The notes beneath the pieces were generated by a model. The model was not told the DNA's origin. It saw nothing but the letters and a program-made list of their open reading frames with translations, and made no database searches. DNA of 64,000 nt from Chryseobacterium sp. FH2. GTDB taxonomy: Bacteria > Bacteroidota > Bacteroidia > Flavobacteriales > Weeksellaceae. Positions 44,705-52,291 of the stretch are shown here, piece after piece. The position numbers and the translations under genes were made by a program. The DNA lies in contig NZ_LFNE01000010.1 in NCBI RefSeq assembly GCF_001045455.1, positions 124,001 to 188,000 on the forward strand, given 5' to 3'. Positions within the stretch are counted from its first letter, which is position 1. Each line of letters begins with the position of its first letter.

Positions 44705-44744
44705 CCGTTTCGTTCTCAATTGTTAAATAAATCATAAAAAAAAT

Positions 44745-44774
44745 TTTGTGATTAAAAGAAAACTTTTATATTTG
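44745..44774 (+). promoter_or_regulatory. Promoter of the DUF3276 gene
   Basis: TTTG (44745-44748), an 18-base spacer and TATATTTG (44767-44774): one of the best -33/-7 matches in the window. The predicted leader is about 25 bases. Confidence 0.65.
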
Positions 44775-44803
44775 TTCTTAACAAGATTAAAAAATATCTA
44801 ACA

Positions 44804-45139
44804 ATGAGTGAATACAAGGAACGCCATGAAAATGAAATTTTCACGAAGGTGTTAAAAGCAGGGAGAAGAACTTATTTCTTTGATGTGCGCGAGACGAAAG
44901 CAGGAGATTATTATCTTACAATTACCGAGAGCAAGAAAAACTTCGGAGAGAATGGAGAGGCTACATTCGAGAAGCACAAAATTTATCTTTACAAAGAAGA
45001 TTTTAAAAGTTTTCAGGAGATGTTTAATGAATCCACAGATTTCATCATTAACGAGAAGGGTGAGGATGTAATATCAGAAAAACATGACAAAGACTTTAAA
45101 AGCAAATCTTTCACAATAGATTCTGACGACGAAGTTTAA
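44804..45139 (+). CDS. DUF3276 (PUR-alpha-like) nucleic-acid-binding protein
   Basis: A 111-residue protein of the family related to the PUR-alpha single-stranded DNA/RNA-binding fold. Typical sequence is EIFTKVLKAGRRTYFFDVRETKAGDYYLTITESKK, of which KAGRRTYFFDVR is the most recognisable, then KIYLYKEDFKSF. The acidic tail is less ordered. It is monocistronic with a good promoter and terminator, suggesting steady expression. Its cellular targets are unknown. Confidence 0.88.
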   Translation: MSEYKERHENEIFTKVLKAGRRTYFFDVRETKAGDYYLTITESKKNFGENGEATFEKHKIYLYKEDFKSFQEMFNESTDFIINEKGEDVISEKHDKDFKSKSFTIDSDDEV

Positions 45140-45161
45140 GCCAAAAAATATCTAAAAACAC

Positions 45162-45188
45162 AAGCATCTGAAAAATGATGCTTTTTTT
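45162..45188 (+). terminator. Intrinsic terminator after the DUF3276 gene
   Basis: Arms AAGCATC and GATGCTT followed by a T run. Confidence 0.75.
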
Positions 45189-45242
45189 ATATCTAAAAAT
45201 TAACGAAAATTCAGATGAAATTTATTTTTGAAAGTGAATAAA

Positions 45243-45273
45243 TAAAAACACACTTTCCAAGAGAAAAGTGTGT
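45243..45273 (-). terminator. Intrinsic terminator after tRNA-His
   Basis: Perfect arms ACACACTTT (45248-45256) and AAAGTGTGT (45265-45273), with a T run on the minus strand, 8 bases past the tRNA 3' end. Confidence 0.8.
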
Positions 45274-45280
45274 CTGTTAG

Positions 45281-45355
<75 letters not shown>

Positions 45356-45390
45356 GTTTTGTGAGTGCAAATATAGGAAAGATTTTTTAA

Positions 45391-46110
45391 TTACCAAACA
45401 ATTCCGTCAAAATTTTTCATCGCAATTAACTTCTCAGACGTAAATCCCTCAGCATAAGTCACTCCCGATAGCCTGCCTAGATCTTGGGCGCGATAGGTCA
45501 GACTCTCATAAAAGTCTTTTGAAGTAATAGGCGTTTCTGGCTCTTTGGAAGCAGGGTCATAAAACTGAGTTTTAAAAGCCATGCAAGCTTCGATCTTCCT
45601 ATCAAGATGTTTTGATATATCAATTACAAATTCCGGCTTTATATCTTTCCATTGAATATAATTGAAAATCTGTTTCGGTCTCCAGACCTCTTGATTTTCA
45701 CCCTCCAGAACTGTTTCTATTTTTCTCAATCCGGACAAAAAGCACGCATCCGATACTAATTTCGCTCCTTTTGCATGATCTGGATGTCTATCATCAATCG
45801 CATTAGCTAAGATGATTTCCGGCCTGTATTTGCGAATCATTTTTACAATTCTCATTTGATATTCTTCAGAATTTTCCAAAAAGCCATCTTTCATCCCAAG
45901 ATTCTCTCTTGCAGAAACGCCTAGAATTTTTGCAGCATTTCCGGCTTCAACCTTTCTTGTTTCGTCTGTACCTCTTGTTCCCAATTCACCTTTTGTAAGG
46001 TCAATGATTACGCACGTTTTTCCTTCGGAAACCAATTTGGCGATTGTACCTCCACATCCCAGCTCTACATCATCAGGATGAGCTCCAAAAGCAAGTATAT
46101 CTGTTTTCAT
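45391..46110 (-). CDS. bshB1: Bacillithiol biosynthesis deacetylase BshB1
   Basis: Zinc-dependent LmbE/PIG-L-type hydrolase that removes the acetyl group from N-acetylglucosaminyl-malate in bacillithiol synthesis. Motifs are FGAHPDDVELGCGGT with the AHPDD zinc ligands, DLTKGELGTRG and the late NAIDDRHPDHAKGAKL. The frame has an ATG at 46128 too, but the ATG at 46110 gives the usual MKTDILAFGAHPDD start. The -7 element TATATTTG at 46116-46123 overlaps the region before it, so only 46110 fits the predicted mRNA. This yields 239 residues. Confidence 0.92.
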   Translation of the reverse strand: MKTDILAFGAHPDDVELGCGGTIAKLVSEGKTCVIIDLTKGELGTRGTDETRKVEAGNAAKILGVSARENLGMKDGFLENSEEYQMRIVKMIRKYRPEIILANAIDDRHPDHAKGAKLVSDACFLSGLRKIETVLEGENQEVWRPKQIFNYIQWKDIKPEFVIDISKHLDRKIEACMAFKTQFYDPASKEPETPITSKDFYESLTYRAQDLGRLSGVTYAEGFTSEKLIAMKNFDGIVW

Positions 46111-46115
46111 ACTCC

Positions 46116-46123
46116 CAAATATA
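46116..46123 (-). promoter_or_regulatory. Candidate -7 element placed for a leaderless bshB1 mRNA
   Basis: TATATTTG on the minus strand ends 5 bases before the ATG at 46110, so transcription may begin on the start codon. Confidence 0.4.
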
Positions 46124-46134
46124 ATCATTAAAAC

Positions 46135-46168
46135 AAAAACTTCCCAAACATACGAATGGGAAGTTTTT
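46135..46168 (-). terminator. Intrinsic terminator after the TPR gene
   Basis: Perfect 11-bp arms AAAAACTTCCC and GGGAAGTTTTT with a 12-base loop, 24 bases past the stop at 46192. Confidence 0.85.
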
Positions 46169-46191
46169 ATATCTGTAATTTAAGTTTCAAA

Positions 46192-47844
46192 TTATTTGTT
46201 GATTTCTGCATTTAATTTTACAGCATCCTGATAAGTAGGATCTAACTGTAAAGATTTAGCTACATAATCTTTAGCTTTCGCAAGGTCAGAATCTTTAGAT
46301 AAAAAAGCTACCGCAAAATAAGCATATGCCAACGTTTGTTTGTTAGCTTCAACTTCTTCGGGTTTTACAGTGCTGATATATTTTTCATAAGCAACTTTTG
46401 CAGCATCATTATTGGCAGCTTGTTGATAAGCGTATCCTTGACTGTAATAAGCCGGAGCCCAGTCAGGAAGAACATTTATCATTTTCTGCCAAGTAAGAAT
46501 TGCTCCATTCCAGTTTTTAGCATCCTGATAGGCAGTCGCCAATTTATATAAAGCATCAGAATCCTGAGCATTTGCTGCAACTTGCTTTTTCAATGCTTCG
46601 ATAGTAGGATTTGTAGGTCCTGAATCAGCAGCAGATTGAGAAGCACCACCGCCTCCTGCAATATTTGCCAATTCCATATCCCACTTCATTGTTTCATCTT
46701 TTGCAGCTTTTGCAATTGCAATCTTTTGCTGAGATTCTGCCATCAAAGCAGATTTTTTAGCCGCATCTGTTTCGGTTTTTGCAATACCAGCAACAATAAG
46801 TCCCTGCAAACCTTGATCAGCAGGCTGTACTCTCGATTTATCTGCCTGGGAAACAAAAGTATCCATATTTTGTTTAGCTTCAGCATACTTTCCGTCTGCA
46901 TATAATTGGTATGCTCTTAATTTAAACTTAATAGGATCATCTACTTTATCAAAGATTTTATCTAACACAGTTTTAGAGTTTGCATAATCTTCATTGGTGA
47001 AATAAAGTTTGGCAATTTCTAATTGTGTATATGGATCTTCATCAGCGTATTTTGTATAGTTGATCAAATCTTCAGTTGCCTTAGCATTTTGCTGATATTT
47101 AATATCGTAAGCAGCTAAAGCCTTATATGCAGGAGCATAAGTTGGGTCTGTAGCAATTGCTTTATCTATGCTTGTTTTAGCTTGTTGCCATTGTTGTGCA
47201 GCCATCCACAAAGTCCCGATTCTTGTATAAACAGAAGCTTTATTTTTAGCTAAAGGCAAAGCTTTGTCATAAGCAGACATTGCATCCCCAGGAACTCTTT
47301 TTAATCTGTAAGCATCACCCAGAGTATAATAATAATATGCAGGAACTTCTTTCTTAGCAGCTCTTTCAATAGCTTTATTCAAGTATTGAATTGCAAGATC
47401 AGGAGAGTTATTTTTTTCAAATAAAGTTAAGGCTTCAGCAGCTCTAAAAAGTACTTCAGCATCTTTTTCTTTAGAATCAGTTACTACTTTCTGAATTTCA
47501 GCGATAGCTGATTTATCTCCTTTTCCTAGCTTTACAGCAGCTAGACCAATTTTATTAAGGTTACTTTTAGCATCTGCAGCAAGACCTTTATTGAAGCTTT
47601 CTGTGGCTTTTGCAAAATCCGGCTCCCCTTGTCTTAAAAATGTGTTTCCTAAATAGAAATAATTTTCAGCTGTAGGTGCCGTAGAAATCATGTTAGTAAA
47701 ATTAGTTTTTGCCTGAGCAAATTTATCACTATCAATACTGTTAATACCATCTTGTAGTGTCTGCGCAGAGGCAAAATTGGCAAAAAATACCACAGCTGCT
47801 CCAAAAGCAATCTTTTTTACATTCATATTCATTATATCTTTCAT
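46192..47844 (-). CDS. Tetratricopeptide-repeat protein with signal peptide
   Basis: A 550-residue helical-repeat protein. After a signal peptide (KKIAFGAAVVFFANFASAQ) come many TPR units through the whole length, e.g. around NYFYLGNTFLRQGEPDFAKA, AYYYYTLGDAYRLKR and APAYYSQGYAYQQAANND. TPR arrays mediate protein-protein contacts; the partner here is unknown but periplasmic. The frame extends to a TTG at 47874; ATGs at 47844, 47832 and 47826 all keep the signal peptide and the choice is uncertain. It follows the PstS-like gene on the same strand and is probably linked to the TonB cluster. Confidence 0.85.
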   Translation of the reverse strand: MKDIMNMNVKKIAFGAAVVFFANFASAQTLQDGINSIDSDKFAQAKTNFTNMISTAPTAENYFYLGNTFLRQGEPDFAKATESFNKGLAADAKSNLNKIGLAAVKLGKGDKSAIAEIQKVVTDSKEKDAEVLFRAAEALTLFEKNNSPDLAIQYLNKAIERAAKKEVPAYYYYTLGDAYRLKRVPGDAMSAYDKALPLAKNKASVYTRIGTLWMAAQQWQQAKTSIDKAIATDPTYAPAYKALAAYDIKYQQNAKATEDLINYTKYADEDPYTQLEIAKLYFTNEDYANSKTVLDKIFDKVDDPIKFKLRAYQLYADGKYAEAKQNMDTFVSQADKSRVQPADQGLQGLIVAGIAKTETDAAKKSALMAESQQKIAIAKAAKDETMKWDMELANIAGGGGASQSAADSGPTNPTIEALKKQVAANAQDSDALYKLATAYQDAKNWNGAILTWQKMINVLPDWAPAYYSQGYAYQQAANNDAAKVAYEKYISTVKPEEVEANKQTLAYAYFAVAFLSKDSDLAKAKDYVAKSLQLDPTYQDAVKLNAEINK

Positions 47845-47935
47845 TTTATATTTTTCTAAATTGAGTTTATACAATACACAATTTTTAGACCAAAATAGTG
47901 TATTTATTTGGGGTAAAGAGTTAATTTAATATTTT

Positions 47936-48808
47936 TTAACGCATTTGTACTTCTCTTTTATATAGATTATAGGGTTGTAGCCCCTCTTTTTGTACAATCA
48001 TTTGCCCTAGCTGAGTGCAGGAATATCTTATAAATCCGTTTGCTATGTTAAAATTTCCCTCGTTAGTTAAAAAATAAAGAACCCTGGTAAACGGGTAAGT
48101 CATTTTACGTAAATTTTCAGAATCGGAATTAAATAGTTTACCGTTACTTTCGACCGGTAATATTTTTACCATTTCTCTTAACTTTTCAGATTCCTTATCA
48201 TACGGCCTGCTAAATGTATTAAGCCCTATAACACCAATCTTATCAGGATATTTTCCAAGCTCTTCAATAATATTTTTACTTCCGGGAATTACAGAGAACT
48301 TCAAATCTTTGGGTTCTTTTCCAAATTTTTGAGCAACGAAATTTAAATTGCTTGAATTTGTGCCATCAAAAATAAATTCTTTGTTTTCTGACAATAATCC
48401 GTCCTTGATTTCATCTATAGTAATAGAATTTTTTGGAGAGTTTTTTGGAACTACAAAAACTACAGCATCAGCTGCAAATCTCGCAGGTAAAATTTTTAGA
48501 TCTACCTGTTCTTCATAAGCTTTTACTTCTTTCGGAGTAAGCTCTTTTGACATTACTGCAATCCTAGCTTTATCATTTAAAAGATCTAAAAAGCCCAAAT
48601 CTTCCTTTTTAGTAACAACTTTAATCTTTGTTTCAGGATAATTAATCATATAACCTTCTGCTAACGCTTCTGTTACACTCTTAAAAGATTCATCGGTAAG
48701 AATGGTAAGTTCCCCTTTATGATAAGAAGGAGATTTATCTTCCTGCTTACAATTAATAACAATAATACTAAGGAAAAATAGCATTATCAGCTTAATACTA
48801 TTTCTCAT
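47936..48808 (-). CDS. PstS-like substrate-binding lipoprotein
   Basis: A 290-residue lipoprotein (start MRNSIKLIMLFFL, lipobox VINC). The body follows the type of the phosphate-binding PstS fold (PBP-like domain): LTILTDESFKSVTEALAEGY, AVMSKELTPKEV, FAADAVVFVVPKNSP, and FDGTNSSNLNFVAQKFG. No ABC permease or ATPase lies nearby. It overlaps the preceding small membrane protein by 11 bases and sits downstream of exbB-exbD-exbD-tonB. The ATG at 48808 is chosen because the upstream extension would disrupt the signal peptide. The ligand may be phosphate or another anion. Confidence 0.82.
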   Translation of the reverse strand: MRNSIKLIMLFFLSIIVINCKQEDKSPSYHKGELTILTDESFKSVTEALAEGYMINYPETKIKVVTKKEDLGFLDLLNDKARIAVMSKELTPKEVKAYEEQVDLKILPARFAADAVVFVVPKNSPKNSITIDEIKDGLLSENKEFIFDGTNSSNLNFVAQKFGKEPKDLKFSVIPGSKNIIEELGKYPDKIGVIGLNTFSRPYDKESEKLREMVKILPVESNGKLFNSDSENLRKMTYPFTRVLYFLTNEGNFNIANGFIRYSCTQLGQMIVQKEGLQPYNLYKREVQMR

Positions 48809-48995
48809 TTCCTGAATTTTTAATTTTTGAAACAGCTCTATAGATTCTGAAAACTCCATAAAGAATAAGCAATGCACCTAATGCATAGGCAACCGCAGGT
48901 TCCAGAATTGTAAAAAAGAATTTGTAAATAATAACTACAATTCCCAAAACGATATAGAATAATCCCGTCACAAGGGATAACCAATTGAACATCAT
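48798..48995 (-). CDS. Small two-helix membrane protein
   Basis: A 65-residue hydrophobic protein of no named family. Two membrane segments are visible, WLSLVTGLFYIVLGIVVIIY and the region AVAYALGALLILYGVFRIY, followed by a short basic tail KIKNSGNEK. Its stop overlaps the start of the PstS-like gene, which argues that it is translated and functionally linked to it. It starts at two adjacent ATG codons (48995 or 48992). Confidence 0.72.
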   Translation of the reverse strand: MMFNWLSLVTGLFYIVLGIVVIIYKFFFTILEPAVAYALGALLILYGVFRIYRAVSKIKNSGNEK

Positions 48996-49018
48996 ATAAC
49001 AAAAATACCAAAAAAAAT

Positions 49019-49046
49019 AAAAAGAGAAGCATATGCTTCTCTTTTT
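49019..49046 (-). terminator. Palindromic terminator after tonB
   Basis: AAAGAGAAGC-AT-ATGCTTCTCTTT is a perfect palindrome with flanking A and T runs, 22 bases beyond the tonB stop. It would separate the exb-tonB unit from the genes that follow. Confidence 0.75.
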
Positions 49047-49067
49047 TAATCATTATTTAAAGATAAA

Positions 49068-49913
49068 TTATCCTTCAAAATTCATAGTCAAAGGTAATCT
49101 GAATCTATAACGTACAGATTGGCCATTAATCTTAGCCGGAGTCCATTTATTTTTAATAGACTTAATAGTTCTGATAGCTTCAGCGTTGAAGTCAGAGCTA
49201 GAACCTGTAGCTTTTACATCGGTGATACTTCCGTCTCTTTCTACTACAAAAGTGATTTCAGCTTTTACCGTACCTTCATCTCCATTCATTGCAGAACCGT
49301 CAAAGTTACTAGAAACTTTATTTCTAAAAGCATTGATCCCTCCAGGGAATTCTGCAGTTTGCTCCACCTCGGTATAAACCTGAGTATCACTCACCTGAGG
49401 TTTAACTTCAGCTGTTGAAGTTTTAGTACCTGTAGATGGCGGTGGAGGTGGTGGAGTATAAGCCGGGGCTTTTACACCTTCCTGAGCTACCAAACCAGTT
49501 GTAGTTTCTAATTGTTTAGAAATTGGCGGAGGTGGTGTCTCAATTTTTGGAGCTTTTACAGGCTCCGGAACCACGTTTTGGATTATTTCAATTTTTTCCT
49601 CCTCTTTTGGTGGTGGTGGTGGAGGAGGTGGTTCTTCTTCTTTTGGCTGCTCAATAATTTTATCTTCCTGAAGAATCTCAACCAGATCTGCCTTCACTTC
49701 TTGTTTAGGTGGTTCTGTAAGTCTCTTAATAGTAAGATAAATAAAAGGAGATAAAGCCGCAACTAGGAATAATGCTGTTCCAACGATAAAAGATTTTGTC
49801 AATAATCTTGGATACTGATGTCTTAAATCGTATGCACCATATTCCTTGTTTCTATTTTCAAATACAATCTCATCTAAAGTAAGATTCTGATTGTATACAT
49901 TTTCATCTGCCAT
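49068..49913 (-). CDS. tonB: TonB energy transducer
   Basis: A 281-residue protein that passes ExbB/ExbD proton-motive energy to outer-membrane TonB-dependent receptors. It has an N-terminal cytosolic stretch, one membrane helix (IVGTALFLVAALSPFIYLTI), a long periplasmic linker rich in Pro and Glu, including a run of eight prolines, and the C-terminal TonB domain (EFPGGINAFRNKV to RFRLPLTMNFEG). It is the last gene of exbB-exbD-exbD-tonB, 23 bases after the second exbD, followed by a terminator. Confidence 0.95.
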   Translation of the reverse strand: MADENVYNQNLTLDEIVFENRNKEYGAYDLRHQYPRLLTKSFIVGTALFLVAALSPFIYLTIKRLTEPPKQEVKADLVEILQEDKIIEQPKEEEPPPPPPPPKEEEKIEIIQNVVPEPVKAPKIETPPPPISKQLETTTGLVAQEGVKAPAYTPPPPPPSTGTKTSTAEVKPQVSDTQVYTEVEQTAEFPGGINAFRNKVSSNFDGSAMNGDEGTVKAEITFVVERDGSITDVKATGSSSDFNAEAIRTIKSIKNKWTPAKINGQSVRYRFRLPLTMNFEG

Positions 49914-49936
49914 AGATTTACAATTTTATGGTTAAA

Positions 49937-50506
49937 TTACTTTGTAGCAGGAGCTGCCGCACCCGAGTTACCAACTTTTCTATCATAAATAGCTTTTTCC
50001 CAAGGTTTCAAATCAGTAACACCGTACTGCTCACTCTTAGTAATTGCCATTTCATCAAGAATATCTACAAAGTTTTTATATACAGCATCGTCAGTCGGTT
50101 TGATAATAACAGTAAATTTAGTTTTATCAGCCGCATTTGCTTTTGCCTGCTCAATTACTTTTCTAATTCCTTCTCTATCAAAAGTAGTTTCATTAAGATT
50201 TTGATCCGTTAAAGATGTATTATCTTGTTGGTGCCAGAAAATCTTATTGTCTTTACCTAATAATATAGAAATAGAGTTCGAAAGTTTAATCTCTGTTGGA
50301 GGTGGTTTTTTTGTTTCATCTTTCGGTTTTGCCGGAAGACCCAAATCCATTACATTCGGTTTAGAGAATGTGGTCGTAAACATAAAGAAGGTAATCAAAA
50401 GAAACCCTAAGTCCACCATCGGAGTCATATCTACGCGGGTATTCTGCTTCTTGGAACGGACTTTCCCGCCTTTCCCGCCTTTTTCCTGTACTTGTACTTC
50501 TGCCAT
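49937..50506 (-). CDS. exbD: ExbD/TolR-family biopolymer transporter (second copy)
   Basis: A 189-residue stator-associated protein. A basic N-terminus (KGGKGGKVRSKKQNTRVD) precedes the membrane helix MVDLGFLLITFFMFTTTF, where the Asp of MVDLGF is the position essential for proton coupling in the family. The C-terminal periplasmic ExbD domain follows (ILLGKDNKIFWHQQ, IIKPTDDAVYKNFVDILDEM). It starts 12 bases after the first exbD. It may form a heteromeric complex with that copy. Confidence 0.93.
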   Translation of the reverse strand: MAEVQVQEKGGKGGKVRSKKQNTRVDMTPMVDLGFLLITFFMFTTTFSKPNVMDLGLPAKPKDETKKPPPTEIKLSNSISILLGKDNKIFWHQQDNTSLTDQNLNETTFDREGIRKVIEQAKANAADKTKFTVIIKPTDDAVYKNFVDILDEMAITKSEQYGVTDLKPWEKAIYDRKVGNSGAAAPATK

Positions 50507-50518
50507 TTCTAAATGATA

Positions 50519-51127
50519 TTATTCATTAGGTTTACCTTCTTGTGATGTAATCAACCAAAATTTAAGAAAATCAATATCTCTTAAACCCTCAAATAGGCTT
50601 TTAACTTTTGGATATTCAGTGGTAACATCTCCTTTGATTGCTAATTTGTAATCAGGATTTATGCTTAAACTTTCTTTTACCCAGTCAACTAACTGCTTAT
50701 TTGTACTATCCATAGGAATCCCGGTAGGACTCTTAAAATTCTTTTGTTCCTCATCTGACAAATCAAGATAGCTTTTTAGCTGGTTCATAGGAACCCCAAT
50801 TGCCTGTACTTTTTGGAATGCAGCTTTTTCGTTATTGTCAAAAGTAACACCGTACTTTTTACCCATATTGTCCAAAAGCTGTAATCTCTCAGATGCATTT
50901 TCTACTGGCTGGAAATAGAATTTTCCGTCCGGAGTAGCGTTGATAGTCATCAAACTTGCATCAGGAAGTAACTTCTCTGATATTGAAGATGGCGGTTTGA
51001 TCTGCTCCACGTCAGGTTTTTTAAACTGAGTGGTCAAGATAAAGAACGTAAGTAGTAGGAACGCAACGTCACACATTGCCGTCATATCCGTAACTACTCC
51101 ATGTCTTTTAGGTTTGACTCTCGCCAT
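50519..51127 (-). CDS. exbD: ExbD/TolR-family biopolymer transporter (first copy)
   Basis: A 202-residue ExbD-like protein distinct from the next gene. The membrane helix MCDVAFLLLTFFILTTQFKKP carries the functional Asp in its N-terminal part. The periplasmic domain ends with LAIKGDVTTEYPKVKSLFEGL. It contains an insertion around residues 100-140 relative to the second copy. It lies between exbB (60-base gap) and exbD. Paired exbD genes in a TonB operon are common in Bacteroidota. Confidence 0.93.
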   Translation of the reverse strand: MARVKPKRHGVVTDMTAMCDVAFLLLTFFILTTQFKKPDVEQIKPPSSISEKLLPDASLMTINATPDGKFYFQPVENASERLQLLDNMGKKYGVTFDNNEKAAFQKVQAIGVPMNQLKSYLDLSDEEQKNFKSPTGIPMDSTNKQLVDWVKESLSINPDYKLAIKGDVTTEYPKVKSLFEGLRDIDFLKFWLITSQEGKPNE

Positions 51128-51187
51128 TATTATTAATGATTTTTAATTAAACTTCGTTTTTACTTAATGCAAATTCCTTGCTAATTC

Positions 51188-52051
51188 TTAGTTGAATTCA
51201 GCGAAAGACTGCTGGATACTCATAGCGATCTCGTCAATCTTATAAGTTAATCCGTCAATTTTAGAAGTAAAGAAGTTATAAAGGATGATAGCGATAGCTG
51301 AAGTACCGATACCTAATGCCGTGTTAATCAAGGCTTCAGAGATACCTGTAGAAAGTGCAGCAGCATCAGGAGTACCACCTCCAGAACCTAATGCGAAGAA
51401 TGCTTTAATCATCCCGATTACCGTTCCTAAAAGTGCGATCAATGTTGCAACAGTACCTAATGTAGAAAGAATCATCATGTTTTTTTCCAGCATTGGCATC
51501 TCAAGAGTTGTAGCCTCTTCGATAGCTTTGTTTAGAGCTACCATTTTTTGCTCTTTATTTAAAGTAGTATCATGAGAAAGAGCTTTGTAAGTAGTAAGAC
51601 CTTCTTTAACTACGTTACCTACAGAACCTTGTTGTCTGTCACACTCTTCTAAAGCTTCGTCGATTTTGTTGTTGTTCAACAAGCTTCTTACCTGTACCAC
51701 GAAGTTGTCTAAGTTTCCTTTTCCAGCAGCTTTACCTAGTACAAAATATCTTTCAAAAGAGAAAACGATTACAGTAATCATGAAAGTAATCAAAATAGGT
51801 ACGATAACCCCTCCTTTGTAGATAATACCTAAAAACGATTCTGGGTGAATGTCTTTTCCTTCAACACTTGAGAAAGCAACAGAACCACTCCCTAGTTTTT
51901 CTGCGTCTTTAAAGTTTCCTGGATTACCAAGAACAAATAAATAAATACAAACTCCTATAACGAATAAAATAGGAATAATAACAGCCGGGTTTAAACCTCC
52001 TGCTTTTCTAGCAACTACTTGCTCATCATTTTTTGAAACATTCATTTCCAT
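51188..52051 (-). CDS. exbB: MotA/TolQ/ExbB proton-channel protein
   Basis: A 287-residue inner-membrane channel that with ExbD converts the proton gradient into work on TonB. Three membrane segments are visible: near residues 22-42, GVIVPILITFMITVIVFSF, and the long C-terminal LGTVATLIALLGTVIGMIKAF with ALGIGTSAIAIILYNFF. The typical segment around TLEMPMLEKNMMILSTLGTV marks the family. It is the first gene of the operon; a -7 element is 50 bases upstream. Confidence 0.94.
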   Translation of the reverse strand: MEMNVSKNDEQVVARKAGGLNPAVIIPILFVIGVCIYLFVLGNPGNFKDAEKLGSGSVAFSSVEGKDIHPESFLGIIYKGGVIVPILITFMITVIVFSFERYFVLGKAAGKGNLDNFVVQVRSLLNNNKIDEALEECDRQQGSVGNVVKEGLTTYKALSHDTTLNKEQKMVALNKAIEEATTLEMPMLEKNMMILSTLGTVATLIALLGTVIGMIKAFFALGSGGGTPDAAALSTGISEALINTALGIGTSAIAIILYNFFTSKIDGLTYKIDEIAMSIQQSFAEFN

Positions 52052-52101
52052 ATTTAACTAAATTATATTGTTTTAAAATTTTACAATGTGTAAATTAAAG
52101 G

Positions 52102-52109
52102 CAAAATTA
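52102..52109 (-). promoter_or_regulatory. Candidate -7 element of the exb-tonB operon
   Basis: TAATTTTG on the minus strand, 50 bases upstream of the exbB ATG. No clear -33 partner is seen. Confidence 0.4.
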
Positions 52110-52291
52110 ATTAAAATACAAGAGTCTTAAATAAACATTTTACTTTTTTTTGATAAAGAAATTTTAATACGATTTCGATATTATAATTATTTTAAAAAAA
52201 ATTAGATATTTTTCTCAATTTTAACATTTACGTTAAAAAATTAAAAAATTTAAGCCCTCATTTTTTTTAATTTACCAATGTTAATTTTTTT

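Noticed and set aside
48809..48877. Longer start for the PstS-like gene
   Set aside because: It would bury the signal peptide behind 23 residues and overlap the small membrane protein gene heavily.
52217..52238. TTTTAAC / GTTAAAA hairpin downstream of leuS as a terminator
   Set aside because: The stem is very AT-rich and weak; I could not support it beyond chance in this composition.
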